A DNA stretch of 64,000 nucleotides from Lichenicola cladoniae (GTDB lineage Bacteria; Pseudomonadota; Alphaproteobacteria; Acetobacterales; Acetobacteraceae), in contig NZ_CP053708.1 of the NCBI RefSeq assembly GCF_013201075.1, positions 1,739,501 to 1,803,500 of the forward strand, written 5' to 3'. A program made the translations under genes and the position numbers. Positions 41,740 to 50,954 of the stretch are shown in pieces. Each line of letters begins with the position of its first letter. Within the stretch, counting starts at the first letter, position 1. The notes beneath the pieces were generated by a model. That model had not been told where the DNA came from, did no database searches, and worked only from the letters and a program-made list of their open reading frames with translations.

Positions 41740-42729
41740 ATGGCCGAGCCTATCATCGAGACCGCCCGGCTGCTGATGCGGCCACCCCGCGAGTGCGACC
41801 TCGATGGATGGGCGGCGTTCGGAGCTGACGAGGTCGCCACGCGGTATCTCGGCGGCGTGCAGGGTCGGCCCGAGGCCTGGCGCAGCCTGGCAGGTGCGGC
41901 CGGGAGCTGGTCGCTGCTGGGGTTCGGCGTCTTCTCGGTCATCCTCCGCGAGACCGGACAATGGATCGGGCGGGTCGGACCGCTACGACCGGAGGGCTGG
42001 CCGGCCGCCGAGATCGGCTGGGGCCTGCTGCCGGCGTTCTGGGGCAGGGGTTACGCGATCGAGGCCGCGACCGCCGCCGCATCGTTCGCCTTCGAGCAAC
42101 TCGGCTGGGATGCGATCGGCCACGTCATCGACCCGGCCAACCAGGCCTCGATCGTCGTGGCTCGCGCCCTCGGCTCGCACCTGATCGGCCGGACGCAACT
42201 GCCCGAGCCCTACACCAAGGACCATGTCGATCTCTGGGGCCAGAGCAGGGCGGAGTGGCGGGCGCGTCACGCCACGATACCGGCACGCCCGTCCGATGGC
42301 TCCGTGTTCACCGTGTCCAACTCGGTCGATGCCGAGACCGAGGCGGCGATCGAGCATGGGCTGGATGGCTACAACCAGTCGCAGGTCGGACCGGAGTCCC
42401 GCCGCCCGCTCTGGGTCACCTGCCGTGACGCCGGGGGCAGGGTCATCGGGGGCGCCCGATGCGTGGTGCTGTGGCAGTGGCTGCTGGTGAACTGGCTCTG
42501 GGTCGAGGAGGCCCATCGTCGGTCGGGCCTCGGGTCGGACCTGCTGCGCCGTGCCGAGCAGGCGGGTATCGCCGAAGGCTGCACCGGCGCGATGCTGAAC
42601 ACGTTCAGTTTCCAGGCACCGGATTTCTACCGAAGCCACGGCTACGCGGTATTCGGCAAGCTGGGCGACTTCCCGGTTCGCCACACGCGTTACTGGATGT
42701 CGAAAGCCCTGGCCCCGACCGTCGATTGA
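41740..42729 (+). CDS. Double-domain GNAT acetyltransferase
   Basis: A 329-residue protein with two GNAT-like halves. The first (about 1-180) is RimJ/RimL-like: ETARLLMRPPRECDLDG, GWGLLPAFWGRGYAIEAA, NQASIVVARALGSHLIG. The second (about 190-325) has LLVNWLWVEEAHRRSGLGSDLL, the acetyl-CoA-binding loop, and GAMLNTFSFQAPDFYRSHGYAVFG. Both acetyl-CoA loops look intact. A tandem acetyltransferase may modify one large or two different substrates, not identifiable here. A 276-bp gap with no recognised feature separates it from the LysR gene. Confidence 0.85.
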   Translation: MAEPIIETARLLMRPPRECDLDGWAAFGADEVATRYLGGVQGRPEAWRSLAGAAGSWSLLGFGVFSVILRETGQWIGRVGPLRPEGWPAAEIGWGLLPAFWGRGYAIEAATAAASFAFEQLGWDAIGHVIDPANQASIVVARALGSHLIGRTQLPEPYTKDHVDLWGQSRAEWRARHATIPARPSDGSVFTVSNSVDAETEAAIEHGLDGYNQSQVGPESRRPLWVTCRDAGGRVIGGARCVVLWQWLLVNWLWVEEAHRRSGLGSDLLRRAEQAGIAEGCTGAMLNTFSFQAPDFYRSHGYAVFGKLGDFPVRHTRYWMSKALAPTVD

Positions 42730-42845
42730 AAAAGCCCCGGATCGTGCTGCGACGGCCGACGTCGCCGAGGGGCCTGCAAAGCGGGGTGTGAACTGTCATG
42801 GTGGGGCGGACGGGCGCGACGGCGCCGGCAGCGAGGAGAACGACG

Positions 42846-43256
42846 ATGGACATCAAACGCAGCGGCTCGGTCCCGTCCGTGGCGGGACCCGCGGACTGGT
42901 TCACCGGCGCGGTCCGGATCGATGCCCGGTTCCAGGCCACCGAGCCGGCGCGCGTCGGCGGCGCGACCGTGACGTTCGAGCCCGGAGCCCGCACGGCCTG
43001 GCATACCCATCCGCTCGGCCAGACCTTGATCGTTCTGTCCGGGCTGGGCCTCGTGCAGCGCCAGGGCGGCGCGATCGAGGAGATCCGCCCCGGTGATATC
43101 GTCTGGTTTCCCCCGGGCGAGAAGCATTGGCACGGTGCGTCGTCCGCGGTCGCCATGAGCCATATCGCGATCGCCGAATCGCTGGACGGCAAGGCGGTCG
43201 ACTGGCTGGAGAAGGTGACCGACGACCAGTACGGCGCCGGCAGCACGATGTCGTAG
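42846..43256 (+). CDS. Cupin protein resembling manganese hydroxynitrile lyases
   Basis: A 136-residue single-domain cupin. The metal-binding set is His53, His55, Gln59 ([13 protein letters not shown]) and His94 (GEKHWHG). The His-x-His-x3-Gln...His pattern and the overall sequence ([38 protein letters not shown]) are those of the bacterial cupin (R)-hydroxynitrile lyases described from acidobacteria. Whether this one cleaves cyanohydrins is not known; many relatives are annotated simply as cupins. The ATG has GGAG upstream. It is 47 bp before the shikimate-dehydrogenase-like gene. Confidence 0.88.
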   Translation: MDIKRSGSVPSVAGPADWFTGAVRIDARFQATEPARVGGATVTFEPGARTAWHTHPLGQTLIVLSGLGLVQRQGGAIEEIRPGDIVWFPPGEKHWHGASSAVAMSHIAIAESLDGKAVDWLEKVTDDQYGAGSTMS

Positions 43257-43303
43257 CGGACGGCCCCGCGGATATCCCTCCCGCCCCGGTCAGGAACCGA
43301 CGC

Positions 43304-44119
43304 ATGCGTACCATCAGCAAGGACACAAGGCTCTGCATGTCGTTGTCGGCACGGCCGGGCAATTTCGGGACGCGGTTCCAGAACCACCTCTACCAGGCGA
43401 TGGAGCTGGACTTCATCTACAAGGCCTTCACCACAACGGACCTGCCGGGTGCCGTCGGCGGGATCCGGGCACTCGGCATACGCGGCTGCGCGATCTCGAT
43501 GCCGTTCAAGGAAGCCTGCATCCCGATGCTCGATGGGCTCGATCCCTCGGCGGCGGCGATCGGTTCGGTCAACACCATCGTCAACGATGACGGCGTGCTG
43601 CGCGGCTTCAACACCGACTACATCGCCATCGACCGGCTGATCGACCGCCACGCCCTGTCCGCCGGAAGCACGCTGCTGCTGCGCGGCAGCGGCGGCATGG
43701 GCAAGGCGGTCGCGTCCGCCTTCCGCGACCGCGGCTTTGCGAACGGTACGATCGTGTCCCGCAACGAAAGCGCCGGCCGTGTCCTGGCCGAGAGTTGCGG
43801 CTGGGAGTGGCAAGCGGAGCCGGAAGGGTTGCAGGCGGACCTGCTGGTCAACGTGACCCCGCTCGGAATGGCCGGCGGCGCCGAAGCCGATACGCTGGCG
43901 TTCCCGGAGTCCGTGATCCAAACTACAACGATCGTGTTCGATGTCGTTGCAGCACCTGTCGAGACACCGCTGATCCGTGCCGCGAGGAGACTGGACATCC
44001 CGGTCATCACGGGCGATGCGGTCATGGTGCTGCAGGGCGTCGAGCAGTTTGTGCTCTACACGGGCGTGCGCCCGACCGATGCACAGCTCCAAGCAGCGTC
44101 CAAGGCGGCACTGCGCTAG
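43304..44119 (+). CDS. Shikimate 5-dehydrogenase-like protein
   Basis: A 271-residue AroE-family enzyme. The substrate-binding part has CAISMPFKEACIPMLD (catalytic Lys) and GSVNTIVNDDGVLRGFNTDY (Asn and Asp). The NADP-binding part has LLLRGSGGMGKAVASAF. It departs from housekeeping AroE at the start (MRTISKDTRLCMSLSARP instead of the usual GxPixhSxSP) so is probably a paralogue rather than the pathway enzyme. CAGGAA precedes the ATG. It follows the cupin gene in the same direction. Confidence 0.85.
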   Translation: MRTISKDTRLCMSLSARPGNFGTRFQNHLYQAMELDFIYKAFTTTDLPGAVGGIRALGIRGCAISMPFKEACIPMLDGLDPSAAAIGSVNTIVNDDGVLRGFNTDYIAIDRLIDRHALSAGSTLLLRGSGGMGKAVASAFRDRGFANGTIVSRNESAGRVLAESCGWEWQAEPEGLQADLLVNVTPLGMAGGAEADTLAFPESVIQTTTIVFDVVAAPVETPLIRAARRLDIPVITGDAVMVLQGVEQFVLYTGVRPTDAQLQAASKAALR

Positions 44120-44284
44120 TCGGCAAGTCTGGTGCTCGCTGCGTCTGCTGCAGGTCAGCTTGGTGTGGCCACCGGACGCACGTCCTCAACTCGTCAACAG
44201 CGGCTATGCGCCAGAACCAGAAGTTCCAGCGGCAATAACCGTCTCTCGTTAGCGGACATAGAAGCGACCAGCCGCAGAAAGTGT

Positions 44285-44905
44285 TTATCGCTCTAATGCT
44301 CCAGCCCAATTTGCATCCCAGGCCTTCAGGGCCTGAGTGATCGCTGCACCGAAGGCATCCGCCGCAACGCCGTCTCGGGCCTGGATCGAAAGTCCCACAA
44401 GAACCCCTTCGAAGAGGGTGGACAAACCCGTAACGTCCGTCTCTGGGCGCAACAATCCATCGGCGACACCGGCTTCGACGCAGGCGAAAATCGCCGCTCG
44501 GTTTGCAGCGCGTTCGGCGGCTGTCACTGCTCGCACCGACGTACCGCCCGTCGAGCAGATCGTCGAGGACAAGGTCACCATGCAACCCGCTGGGTGCGCA
44601 GCTCCGGTCTGCATCACTGCGGAACGGCGCAGCGCCTGCTCAAGACGCGCCCGTGGGGAAAGACTGGTATCGCGCAGAGCCTCGACCACCCGCCCGTGGA
44701 TGCTGAGGTAGCGGCTCAGAGCCTCCCGGTAGAGCGCCTCTTTAGCTCCGAACGCCGCATAGAAGCTCGCCGACGAAATCCCACCCATCGCCTGGCGAAG
44801 CTGATCCAGAGAGACCCCTTCGTAACCATGCTCCCAAAACAGGTGCATCGCCGTGCCGAGTGCCTCGTCACGATCGAAGTTTCGCGGCCGACCGGTGCGC
44901 GCCAT
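44285..44905 (-). CDS. TetR/AcrR-family regulator
   Basis: A 206-residue TetR protein: GRPRNFDRDEALGTAMHLFWEHGYEGVSLDQLRQAMGG and SSASFYAAFGAKEALYREAL form the DNA-binding domain, and the rest is a helical ligand domain. GAGGAG precedes the ATG. It is divergent from an MFS exporter, with two related operator-like sites between them, so it most likely represses both itself and the exporter. Confidence 0.93.
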   Translation of the reverse strand: MARTGRPRNFDRDEALGTAMHLFWEHGYEGVSLDQLRQAMGGISSASFYAAFGAKEALYREALSRYLSIHGRVVEALRDTSLSPRARLEQALRRSAVMQTGAAHPAGCMVTLSSTICSTGGTSVRAVTAAERAANRAAIFACVEAGVADGLLRPETDVTGLSTLFEGVLVGLSIQARDGVAADAFGAAITQALKAWDANWAGALER

Positions 44906-44924
44906 GTTCCTCTCCTCAAGTTAT

Positions 44925-44947
44925 TTATGAAGTAGTCGGTCCAGAAG
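44925..44947. promoter_or_regulatory. Candidate TetR operator, copy near the regulator
   Basis: This site matches the operator at 44975-44998 at 16 of 23 positions, sharing TTATG, the core TCGGTCC and AAG. It lies 20 bp upstream of the TetR start, suited to autorepression. Similarity is modest, so the call is tentative. Confidence 0.4.
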
Positions 44948-44950
44948 TCA

Positions 44951-44998
44951 TTGACAACGGCCCCTAGGAGGTAACTTATGGAACGATCGGTCCGTAAG
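44951..44998 (+). promoter_or_regulatory. Promoter and overlapping TetR operator for the MFS gene
   Basis: TTGACA at 44951-44956 is a consensus -35 box. A 24-bp imperfect palindrome (44975-44998, arms matching at 10 of 12 positions, core CGATCG) covers the expected -10 region and ends 11 bp before the MFS ATG. A repressor bound here would block RNA polymerase. Confidence 0.6.
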
Positions 44999-45009
44999 TG
45001 AGGCGCAGC

Positions 45010-46212
45010 ATGTCAGCAACTACATCGGTCGATATACATGACGAACGGGACGTCCTGCCGCTAGCGGCTCTCCTGGCGCTCGCAATGACCGGCTTCACGG
45101 CCATTCTGACCGAGACGTTGCCCGCTGGTCTGCTGCCACTGATGGCTCATGGTCTTAACGTTTCCGAAGCGCTGGCAGGCCAAAGTGTCACGGCTTACGC
45201 GGTAGGCACGCTGATCGCCGCGATTCCACTCACGGCCTGGACGCAAGCTCAACGACGCAAGCCGACCCTGCTGGCCGCGATCGCAGGCTTCCTGTTGTTC
45301 AACACGATCACCGCCGTCTCCGCGAACTTCTGGATGACGCTCGGAGCCCGGTTCTTCGCCGGCGTGGCCTCAGGTCTCGCCTGGGGCATCTTGGCAGGCT
45401 ATGCGCGGCGGATGGTGACCGGCCGTCTGAAGGGCCGCGCACTTGCGGTGGCCATGGTGGGAACGCCGATCGCCTTGTCGCTCGGAGTCCCGGTCGGCAC
45501 CTTCTTGGGCGCGGCACTCGGGTGGCGCGCGGCCTTCCTGGCGATGTCCGCCACCACGATCGTGCTGATCCTCTGGGTAATGTGGAAGGTGCCTGACTTT
45601 CCCGGGCAGGCCTCGCATCAGCGCATGTCGATCCACGCCGTGTTCGCGACGCCGGGCATCCGGCCAATCCTGGCGGTGATCTTCGCGTGGATGACCGCAC
45701 ACAACATCCTCTACACCTACATCGCACCTTTCGCGCGGCTGGCTGGATTGCAGGCGCGCGTCGACCTTCTCCTCCTCGGCTTTGGCCTGTCGGCGCTTGC
45801 CGGGATCTGGGTCACCGGCGTGCTCGTCGACCGCATGCTGCGCCGCTTGGCGCTCGTCAGCCTGATCGGCTTCGTCGTCGTCGCACTCGCGCTCAGCCTA
45901 TTTCCGACGAACCCTGTCGTCACGATCGCAGGCGTTCTCGTGTGGGGTCTGTCGTTCGGCGGCGCTGCGACTCAGCTCCAGACCGCGTCGGCCGACGCGG
46001 CCGGAAACGGCGTCGACCTCGCCAACGCGATGATCACCACCGTGTGGAACGGCGCCATCGCAGCGGGCGGCATCGTCGGCGGCCTGTTGCTTGAACATGC
46101 GGGTGCCAACAGCTTTCCCTGGGCGGTCCTCGCCCTGTCCGCCGTCGCCTTCTGCATCGCGTCGATCGCGCGCGGGCACGCCTTTAAGCCTGGCCCGCGC
46201 AGTCACGCCTGA
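45010..46212 (+). CDS. MFS transporter, DHA1 drug-efflux type
   Basis: A 400-residue, twelve-span exporter of the AraJ/YdhP-like DHA1 group. Seen: [42 protein letters not shown], the motif-C-like helix [25 protein letters not shown] at 44998 could add four residues, but the ATG at 45010 has GAGG upstream. Under the divergent TetR operator. It is followed 28 bp later by the exported hydrolase gene, probably co-transcribed. Confidence 0.9.
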   Translation: MSATTSVDIHDERDVLPLAALLALAMTGFTAILTETLPAGLLPLMAHGLNVSEALAGQSVTAYAVGTLIAAIPLTAWTQAQRRKPTLLAAIAGFLLFNTITAVSANFWMTLGARFFAGVASGLAWGILAGYARRMVTGRLKGRALAVAMVGTPIALSLGVPVGTFLGAALGWRAAFLAMSATTIVLILWVMWKVPDFPGQASHQRMSIHAVFATPGIRPILAVIFAWMTAHNILYTYIAPFARLAGLQARVDLLLLGFGLSALAGIWVTGVLVDRMLRRLALVSLIGFVVVALALSLFPTNPVVTIAGVLVWGLSFGGAATQLQTASADAAGNGVDLANAMITTVWNGAIAAGGIVGGLLLEHAGANSFPWAVLALSAVAFCIASIARGHAFKPGPRSHA

Positions 46213-46240
46213 ACCCATTCCTCCATCGAAGGACATCGTC

Positions 46241-47218
46241 ATGCTGACCTCCCTGCTGAAGCGAAGCGCCATCGCGCTCGCCCTGACGACCACACTTTCG
46301 GCACACGCAGCGCCTGCCGCTCACGCGCAGCCACCGCACGAGGAGTTTCCGATCCCGGCGGGCTTCTCGCCCAGCTATCGGGAGGTCGACGGCATTAGAC
46401 TGCACTACGTAAAGGGTGGCGCCGGCCCGCTCGTCCTGCTCGTCCACGGCTTCGGCCAGACCTGGTATGAGTGGCATCAACTCATGCCGCTGCTGGCAAA
46501 GAACCACAGCGTGATCGCGGTGGACCTTCCCGCACTTGGCTTGTCGGACGCACCACGTTCCTATGCCGGCCAGGACGTGGCACCTGTACTCTACGATTTC
46601 GCGAAAAGCTTCAGCCCGAAAGCGCCGTTCGACCTAGTCGCGCATGACATCGGCATCTGGAACACCTATCCAATGGCAGTCGCACACCAATCCGATATCC
46701 ACAGGCTGGTCTATATGGAAGCTCCAATCCCGGACGACAGGCTCTACCAGTTCCCCGCCTTCACGCCGCGGGGTGAATCACTCGTCTGGCACTTCAGCTT
46801 CTTCTCTGCGAACGACGATCTAGCCGATCGACTGGTGACTGGCCACGAACGCTTCTTCATCGAGCACTTCATCAAGGTGCACGCCACCAACAAAGACGTC
46901 TTCACGCCGAAGCTTCTCGACCTCTACGGCCACTCTTATGCGAAACCCCAGACACTGCACGGAAGTTTTGAATACTATCGCGCGCTGAACGAGACTGTGC
47001 GCCGCAACAAGCCGCTTGCGGCGACCAAGCTAACCATGCCGGTGCTCGCCATCGGCGGGGGCGGCAATGGGGGTCTGGGCAAGTTCGAAGGCGATCAGCT
47101 CCGCGACTACGCGACGAACGTGCAAGGGGAAGTTCTGCCCGGATGCGGTCACTGGTTACCGGAGGAATGTCCCGCCACACTTGACCCGATGGTCGTCAAC
47201 TTTCTGAACGCTCGATAA
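46241..47218 (+). CDS. Exported alpha/beta hydrolase, epoxide-hydrolase-like
   Basis: A 325-residue protein with signal peptide ([21 protein letters not shown]). The alpha/beta-hydrolase core shows [10 protein letters not shown] (oxyanion), the nucleophile elbow VAHDIGIW with Asp as nucleophile, and GCGHWLPEE with the catalytic His. An Asp nucleophile is the mark of epoxide hydrolases and haloalkane dehalogenases rather than esterases. GAAGGA precedes the ATG. It is probably in the TetR-controlled transcript with the MFS gene. Substrate unknown. Confidence 0.88.
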   Translation: MLTSLLKRSAIALALTTTLSAHAAPAAHAQPPHEEFPIPAGFSPSYREVDGIRLHYVKGGAGPLVLLVHGFGQTWYEWHQLMPLLAKNHSVIAVDLPALGLSDAPRSYAGQDVAPVLYDFAKSFSPKAPFDLVAHDIGIWNTYPMAVAHQSDIHRLVYMEAPIPDDRLYQFPAFTPRGESLVWHFSFFSANDDLADRLVTGHERFFIEHFIKVHATNKDVFTPKLLDLYGHSYAKPQTLHGSFEYYRALNETVRRNKPLAATKLTMPVLAIGGGGNGGLGKFEGDQLRDYATNVQGEVLPGCGHWLPEECPATLDPMVVNFLNAR

Positions 47219-47274
47219 GAGCGGGATGATCAGAAGTCTGGTCGCGTTGAACATTGGCTCCTCACCCAATTTGC

Positions 47275-47299
47275 CCGAAAGCGGACCAGCCGCTTTCGG
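47275..47299. terminator. Perfect 10-bp hairpin after the exported hydrolase
   Basis: CCGAAAGCGG (47275-47284), loop ACCAG, CCGCTTTCGG (47290-47299). It starts 57 nt after the hydrolase stop. No T-run follows. A factor-independent terminator lacking the tract, or an mRNA-stabilising stem, are both possible. Confidence 0.4.
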
Positions 47300-47466
47300 C
47301 CAGTTGACGACACACCGACTTTTTGATTGCATTATCGTGTCGACCGGCTTCGCGTTTCAGGAGCGAAGCCTTCTGCAACGCTCGGAGACGTCGACGTGCT
47401 GGCAACCTCGAACCATTGGACTTGGCCTCGCTCGACTGCGGCGGAGCGTCTTCAACTGGGAAAGCC

Positions 47467-48366
47467 ATGAAGGTCGTTCACCGTGACCTGGCACGTCTTG
47501 CCGTCGCAAGCTTGGCGATACTGTCGGCCTGCGCCTTGCAACCGCCGGCTTGGCGTAGCGCCGCGCTGACGGTTTCCGCGAAGGACGATGACGGGTCGGC
47601 TGTTCAGCTCGTTGGAAAGGTCTGCCGACCAGCGGCAGATGCCAAGAGCCCGGTCGTGATCATCAACCACGGTTCTCCGCCCTCAGCGCGACAACGTCTC
47701 ACGGAGGCCATGGCGGCCTGCGACGACGAGGCGCTGACCTGGTTCTTGAGCCGAGGCTTCGTGGTTGTTCAGGTGCTCCGACGCGGCTATGGGGAGAGCG
47801 GTGGCACATGGGCCGAGGATTACGGCCGTTGTTCAAATCCTGACTTCGTGACCGCGGGCCTTGAGACGGCGAGCGATATCGACGCTGCGGTCAAGGCGGC
47901 CACAGCGCTCCCCTACGTCGATCCAAGCCATGTGGTTGTGCTTGGCCAATCCGCGGGCGCCTGGGGGACGCTGGCCTATGGCAGCCTCGGCCCCTCGGGC
48001 GTAGCCGCCCTTGTAGCCGTAGCGCCCGGTCGCGGCGGCCACAGGAGTGATATTCCTAACCGCAACTGTAACCCGGAGCATCTGGTCGCGGCGGCCGGAC
48101 GCTTTGGAAGCACCTCACCGATGGAAGTTCTGTGGCTGAACACAAGGAACGACAGGTATTTTGCACCCAAGCTCGTGTTGAATATGCAGCAGGCCTTCAC
48201 CCGGGCGGGTGGAAAAGTTACCGTAGTAAATCTCGGTTCTTACGACGATGACGGACATCAGATCTTTTTCGGCGACGGCGGCAGCGCGATGTGGGGGCCA
48301 GTGGTCGCGGCCTATCTCACCCAGAAGCACGTACCGATGGCGCTGCCCGGACCAGAAGTCCGCTGA
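47467..48366 (+). CDS. Lipoprotein alpha/beta hydrolase
   Basis: A 299-residue protein with a lipobox (LAVASLAILSAC) that predicts lipid attachment at the Cys and location in the envelope. The hydrolase core has VIINHGSPPSA (oxyanion), VVVLGQSAGAWGTLAY with the nucleophilic Ser, and DDDGHQIFFGDGG with the catalytic His, similar to dienelactone-hydrolase-type esterases. The frame runs further upstream, but the ATG at 47467 directly precedes the signal sequence. A 248-bp spacer with a hairpin separates it from the preceding hydrolase. Confidence 0.85.
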   Translation: MKVVHRDLARLAVASLAILSACALQPPAWRSAALTVSAKDDDGSAVQLVGKVCRPAADAKSPVVIINHGSPPSARQRLTEAMAACDDEALTWFLSRGFVVVQVLRRGYGESGGTWAEDYGRCSNPDFVTAGLETASDIDAAVKAATALPYVDPSHVVVLGQSAGAWGTLAYGSLGPSGVAALVAVAPGRGGHRSDIPNRNCNPEHLVAAAGRFGSTSPMEVLWLNTRNDRYFAPKLVLNMQQAFTRAGGKVTVVNLGSYDDDGHQIFFGDGGSAMWGPVVAAYLTQKHVPMALPGPEVR

Positions 48367-48578
48367 TCGAGGGCGTCGGTGCAGGAGCGTGGCCTCGGGC
48401 TGACTGAAAAAATTAGAACTTGCCTAAGCTCAGCGAGGTCGTTGAGCCGCTCGGAAGCGGAACAGCCGGTCCCGGGGAGATCCAGCCGGACGGATCGGCG
48501 CAGCAGGTGCCGGCTGGTCGAGAGGGCTATGCTGAGAGGTGTCGAGCATCGGATTAACCCGGAACGATCCGGCCCCTG

Positions 48579-49142
48579 TCATGAGGCCGGACGGGCCGGC
48601 CATTCCCGCGCGAGCATCGCGAACACAAATTCGCTGCCGTACGTGCCCTTGAAATAGACATGCTCGACGAAGTGCGCTTCCTGCCGAAAACCCAGTCGGC
48701 GGAACAGCCCGACTGCTGCATGATTATCTGCATCGGTAATCGCGAACACGCGATGCTTGCCGAGTTCGTCGAACAGATACACCAATACCCGTCGTACCGC
48801 TTCCGCGCCGTAGCCCTGTCGCTGATGCGACCGGGACAGGGTGATGCCGAGTTCCACCTGGTTCGTGTCGCTCTCCAGGAAATGCAGCCCGCAATCCCCG
48901 ACCATCATGTTCGACGCAGTCTCGATAAGCGCCAGTTGCAGCCAGGTGCCCGGAAGATCCGGTTCCAGATCCTCCTGTTCGGCAATCAGCGCGATCGCAT
49001 CCGCCTCGTCGAAACCGGTCCAGGACTGGTATCGTGCGACCTGCGGATCCGATCGGTAGCCGCACAGGCCGGCCGCGTCCGACGCGAGCAACGGCCGCAG
49101 GATCAGGCGTTGCGAGGTCAGGCCGGCGAACATTCGTGTCAT
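48579..49142 (-). CDS. GNAT acetyltransferase (RimJ/RimL type)
   Basis: A 187-residue acetyltransferase. Seen: LTSQRLILRPLLASDAAGL at the start, the acetyl-CoA loop ITLSRSHQRQGYGAEAVRRVLVYLF, and NHAAVGLFRRLGFRQEAHFVEHVYFKG. Substrate unknown. It is divergent from ruvA, 149 bp away, and is the last gene before the core order resumes; it may belong to the accessory segment or to the ancestral locus. The 212 bp before it hold nothing recognisable. Confidence 0.88.
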   Translation of the reverse strand: MTRMFAGLTSQRLILRPLLASDAAGLCGYRSDPQVARYQSWTGFDEADAIALIAEQEDLEPDLPGTWLQLALIETASNMMVGDCGLHFLESDTNQVELGITLSRSHQRQGYGAEAVRRVLVYLFDELGKHRVFAITDADNHAAVGLFRRLGFRQEAHFVEHVYFKGTYGSEFVFAMLAREWPARPAS

Positions 49143-49291
49143 CGCCCGAGCCTAGGCGTGTCCCGACGCCGGCCACAAGAACTCGCGCCAATGGCGTGCT
49201 ACCCTGGTTCGCGACAGCCACCCCTGCGGGAAATCCTCGTGTTGCTCCTGACCCATCCGTCTCGCCGCTGCCGCTCGCCGGCAGGCTCGCC

Positions 49292-49900
49292 TTGATCGCC
49301 CAGCTCACCGGCCTGATCGCCCATATCGACGGGGATCGCTGCATCGTCGACGTCAACGGCGTCGGATATCTGGTGCAGGCCTCCACCCGCACCCTGTCGG
49401 CGCTACCGCACCCGCCGGAGGTGGCGCGGGTGCTGGTCGAGACCGTGGTGCGGGAGGACGCGATCCTGCTCTACGGGTTCGCCGATACCGCCGAGCGCGA
49501 CTGGTTCCGGCTGCTCACCACCGTGCAGGGGGTCGGCGCCAAGGTGGCACTGGGCGTGCTGTCGGCGCTGTCGCCACGCGACCTGATCGCGGTCATCGCC
49601 GCCGGCGATCGCTCCAGCCTGACCAAGGCGCCCGGCGTCGGCGCCCGCCTCGCCGAGCGCATCCTGAGCGAACTCAAGGACAAGGCGGGCGGGATGCCGA
49701 GCAGCACGGCGGGCGGCGGCATCTCGGTGTCCGGATTGTCCAGCGGCGGCGTCGAGGGCGATGCGCTGGCGGCACTCGCCGGGCTCGGCTTCCGTCGCGT
49801 CGAGGCGCATCCGGTGGTGGTCCGCATCATCGACCGGCTGGGCAAGGATGCACGGCTCGACGTGGTCATCCGCGACAGCCTGAAGGAGCTCGCCCGATGA
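49292..49900 (+). CDS. ruvA: RuvA, Holliday-junction recognition subunit
   Basis: A 202-residue RuvA, normal length. It starts at a TTG (first residues read as [16 protein letters not shown]), the only start giving the family N-terminus; a weak AGG lies upstream. The OB-fold domain, two helix-hairpin-helix motifs ([41 protein letters not shown]) and the C-terminal RuvB-binding domain are present. ATGA overlap with ruvB. Separated from ruvC by the accessory segment, so its promoter must be new or within the 149-bp gap. Confidence 0.95.
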   Translation: MIAQLTGLIAHIDGDRCIVDVNGVGYLVQASTRTLSALPHPPEVARVLVETVVREDAILLYGFADTAERDWFRLLTTVQGVGAKVALGVLSALSPRDLIAVIAAGDRSSLTKAPGVGARLAERILSELKDKAGGMPSSTAGGGISVSGLSSGGVEGDALAALAGLGFRRVEAHPVVVRIIDRLGKDARLDVVIRDSLKELAR

Positions 49901-50949
49901 GCGATTCGCGGGACAGCCGCACCATAGACCCGAAGCGCGCGGACGAGGATGCCCCCGAGGCCTCGCTGCGGCCGCAGGTGCTCGCGGAGTTCGTCGGCCA
50001 GAAGGCAAGCCGGGAAAACCTGTCGATCTTCATCCAGGCGGCACGCGGCCGCGGCGAGGCGCTGGATCACGTGCTGCTGCATGGGCCGCCCGGCCTCGGC
50101 AAGACCACGCTGGCGCAGATCGTCGCGCGCGAACTCGGGGTCGGGTTCCGGGCCACCTCCGGGCCGGTGATCCAGCGATCGGGCGACCTTGCCGCGATCC
50201 TGACCAACCTGCAGCCGCGCGACGTGCTGTTCATCGACGAGATCCATCGCCTGCAGCCGGCGATCGAGGAAATCCTGTATCCGGCGATGGAGGATTTCCA
50301 GCTCGACCTGATCATCGGCGAGGGCCCTGCAGCGCGGTCCGTGCGGATCGACCTTTCGCCGTTCACCCTTGTCGCCGCCACCACCCGCGCCGGCCTGCTG
50401 GCGACCCCGCTCCGCGACCGCTTCGGCATCCCGCTGCGGCTGATTTTCTATACCCACGACGAGCTGCGGCTGATCGTCGCCCGCGGTGCCGAGAAGCTGC
50501 GGTTCGCGCTGACCGACGAGGGCGCGCAGGAGATCGCCATGCGGTCGCGCGGCACCCCACGCGTCGCCGGCCGGCTGCTGCGCCGGGTGCGGGATTTCGC
50601 ATCGGTCGGCCGCACCGGCAGCGGTCCGGTCGATCGCGCGCTGGCCGATGCGGCCCTGTCCCGGCTCGAGGTCGACGCGCTCGGGCTGGACGCGATGGAC
50701 CGGCGCTACCTGAAGCGCATCGCCGAGCATCATCACGGTGGTCCGGTGGGTGTCGAGACGCTGGCGGCGGCGCTGGCCGAGGCACGCGACACGCTCGAGG
50801 ACGTGGTCGAGCCGTTCCTGATCCAGGAAGGTCTGGTGCTGCGGACCAGCCGGGGCAGGGTGCTGGCCGATCGTGGCTGGAAGCATCTCGGCCTGAAGCC
50901 GCCACCGGCGGACCGGCTCGGCCAGTTCGACCTGCTAGCCGAGGATTAG
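49897..50949 (+). CDS. ruvB: RuvB, Holliday-junction branch-migration ATPase
   Basis: A 350-residue AAA+ motor. Walker [16 protein letters not shown], Walker [11 protein letters not shown], sensor 1 [10 protein letters not shown], and the arginine-finger region [15 protein letters not shown] are present, followed by the winged helix. Co-translated with ruvA. Confidence 0.98.
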   Translation: MSDSRDSRTIDPKRADEDAPEASLRPQVLAEFVGQKASRENLSIFIQAARGRGEALDHVLLHGPPGLGKTTLAQIVARELGVGFRATSGPVIQRSGDLAAILTNLQPRDVLFIDEIHRLQPAIEEILYPAMEDFQLDLIIGEGPAARSVRIDLSPFTLVAATTRAGLLATPLRDRFGIPLRLIFYTHDELRLIVARGAEKLRFALTDEGAQEIAMRSRGTPRVAGRLLRRVRDFASVGRTGSGPVDRALADAALSRLEVDALGLDAMDRRYLKRIAEHHHGGPVGVETLAAALAEARDTLEDVVEPFLIQEGLVLRTSRGRVLADRGWKHLGLKPPPADRLGQFDLLAED

Positions 50950-50954
50950 ACGCG

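Larger units (their letters stand above)
34977..49142. other. Accessory segment inserted between ruvC and ruvA
   Basis: This stretch separates ruvC from ruvAB, which are usually one operon in related bacteria. It holds two decayed IS5-type transposases, an IS630-family and an IS30-family element, two insertion-inactivated genes, and then regulators, exporters and single-enzyme genes. No integrase, tRNA or clear long end repeats were seen, so it is a mosaic built by successive insertions rather than one recognisable island. The exact right edge (before or after the GNAT gene at 48579) is uncertain. Confidence 0.6.

Noticed and set aside
47226-47486. 86-codon ORF between the two hydrolases
   Set aside because: Contains the perfect hairpin and overlaps the lipoprotein start out of frame; composition not protein-like.
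34977-49142. Integrative element or prophage with an integrase and attachment sites
   Set aside because: No integrase, tRNA edge or direct repeats at the segment boundaries could be seen; a mosaic of insertions fits better.
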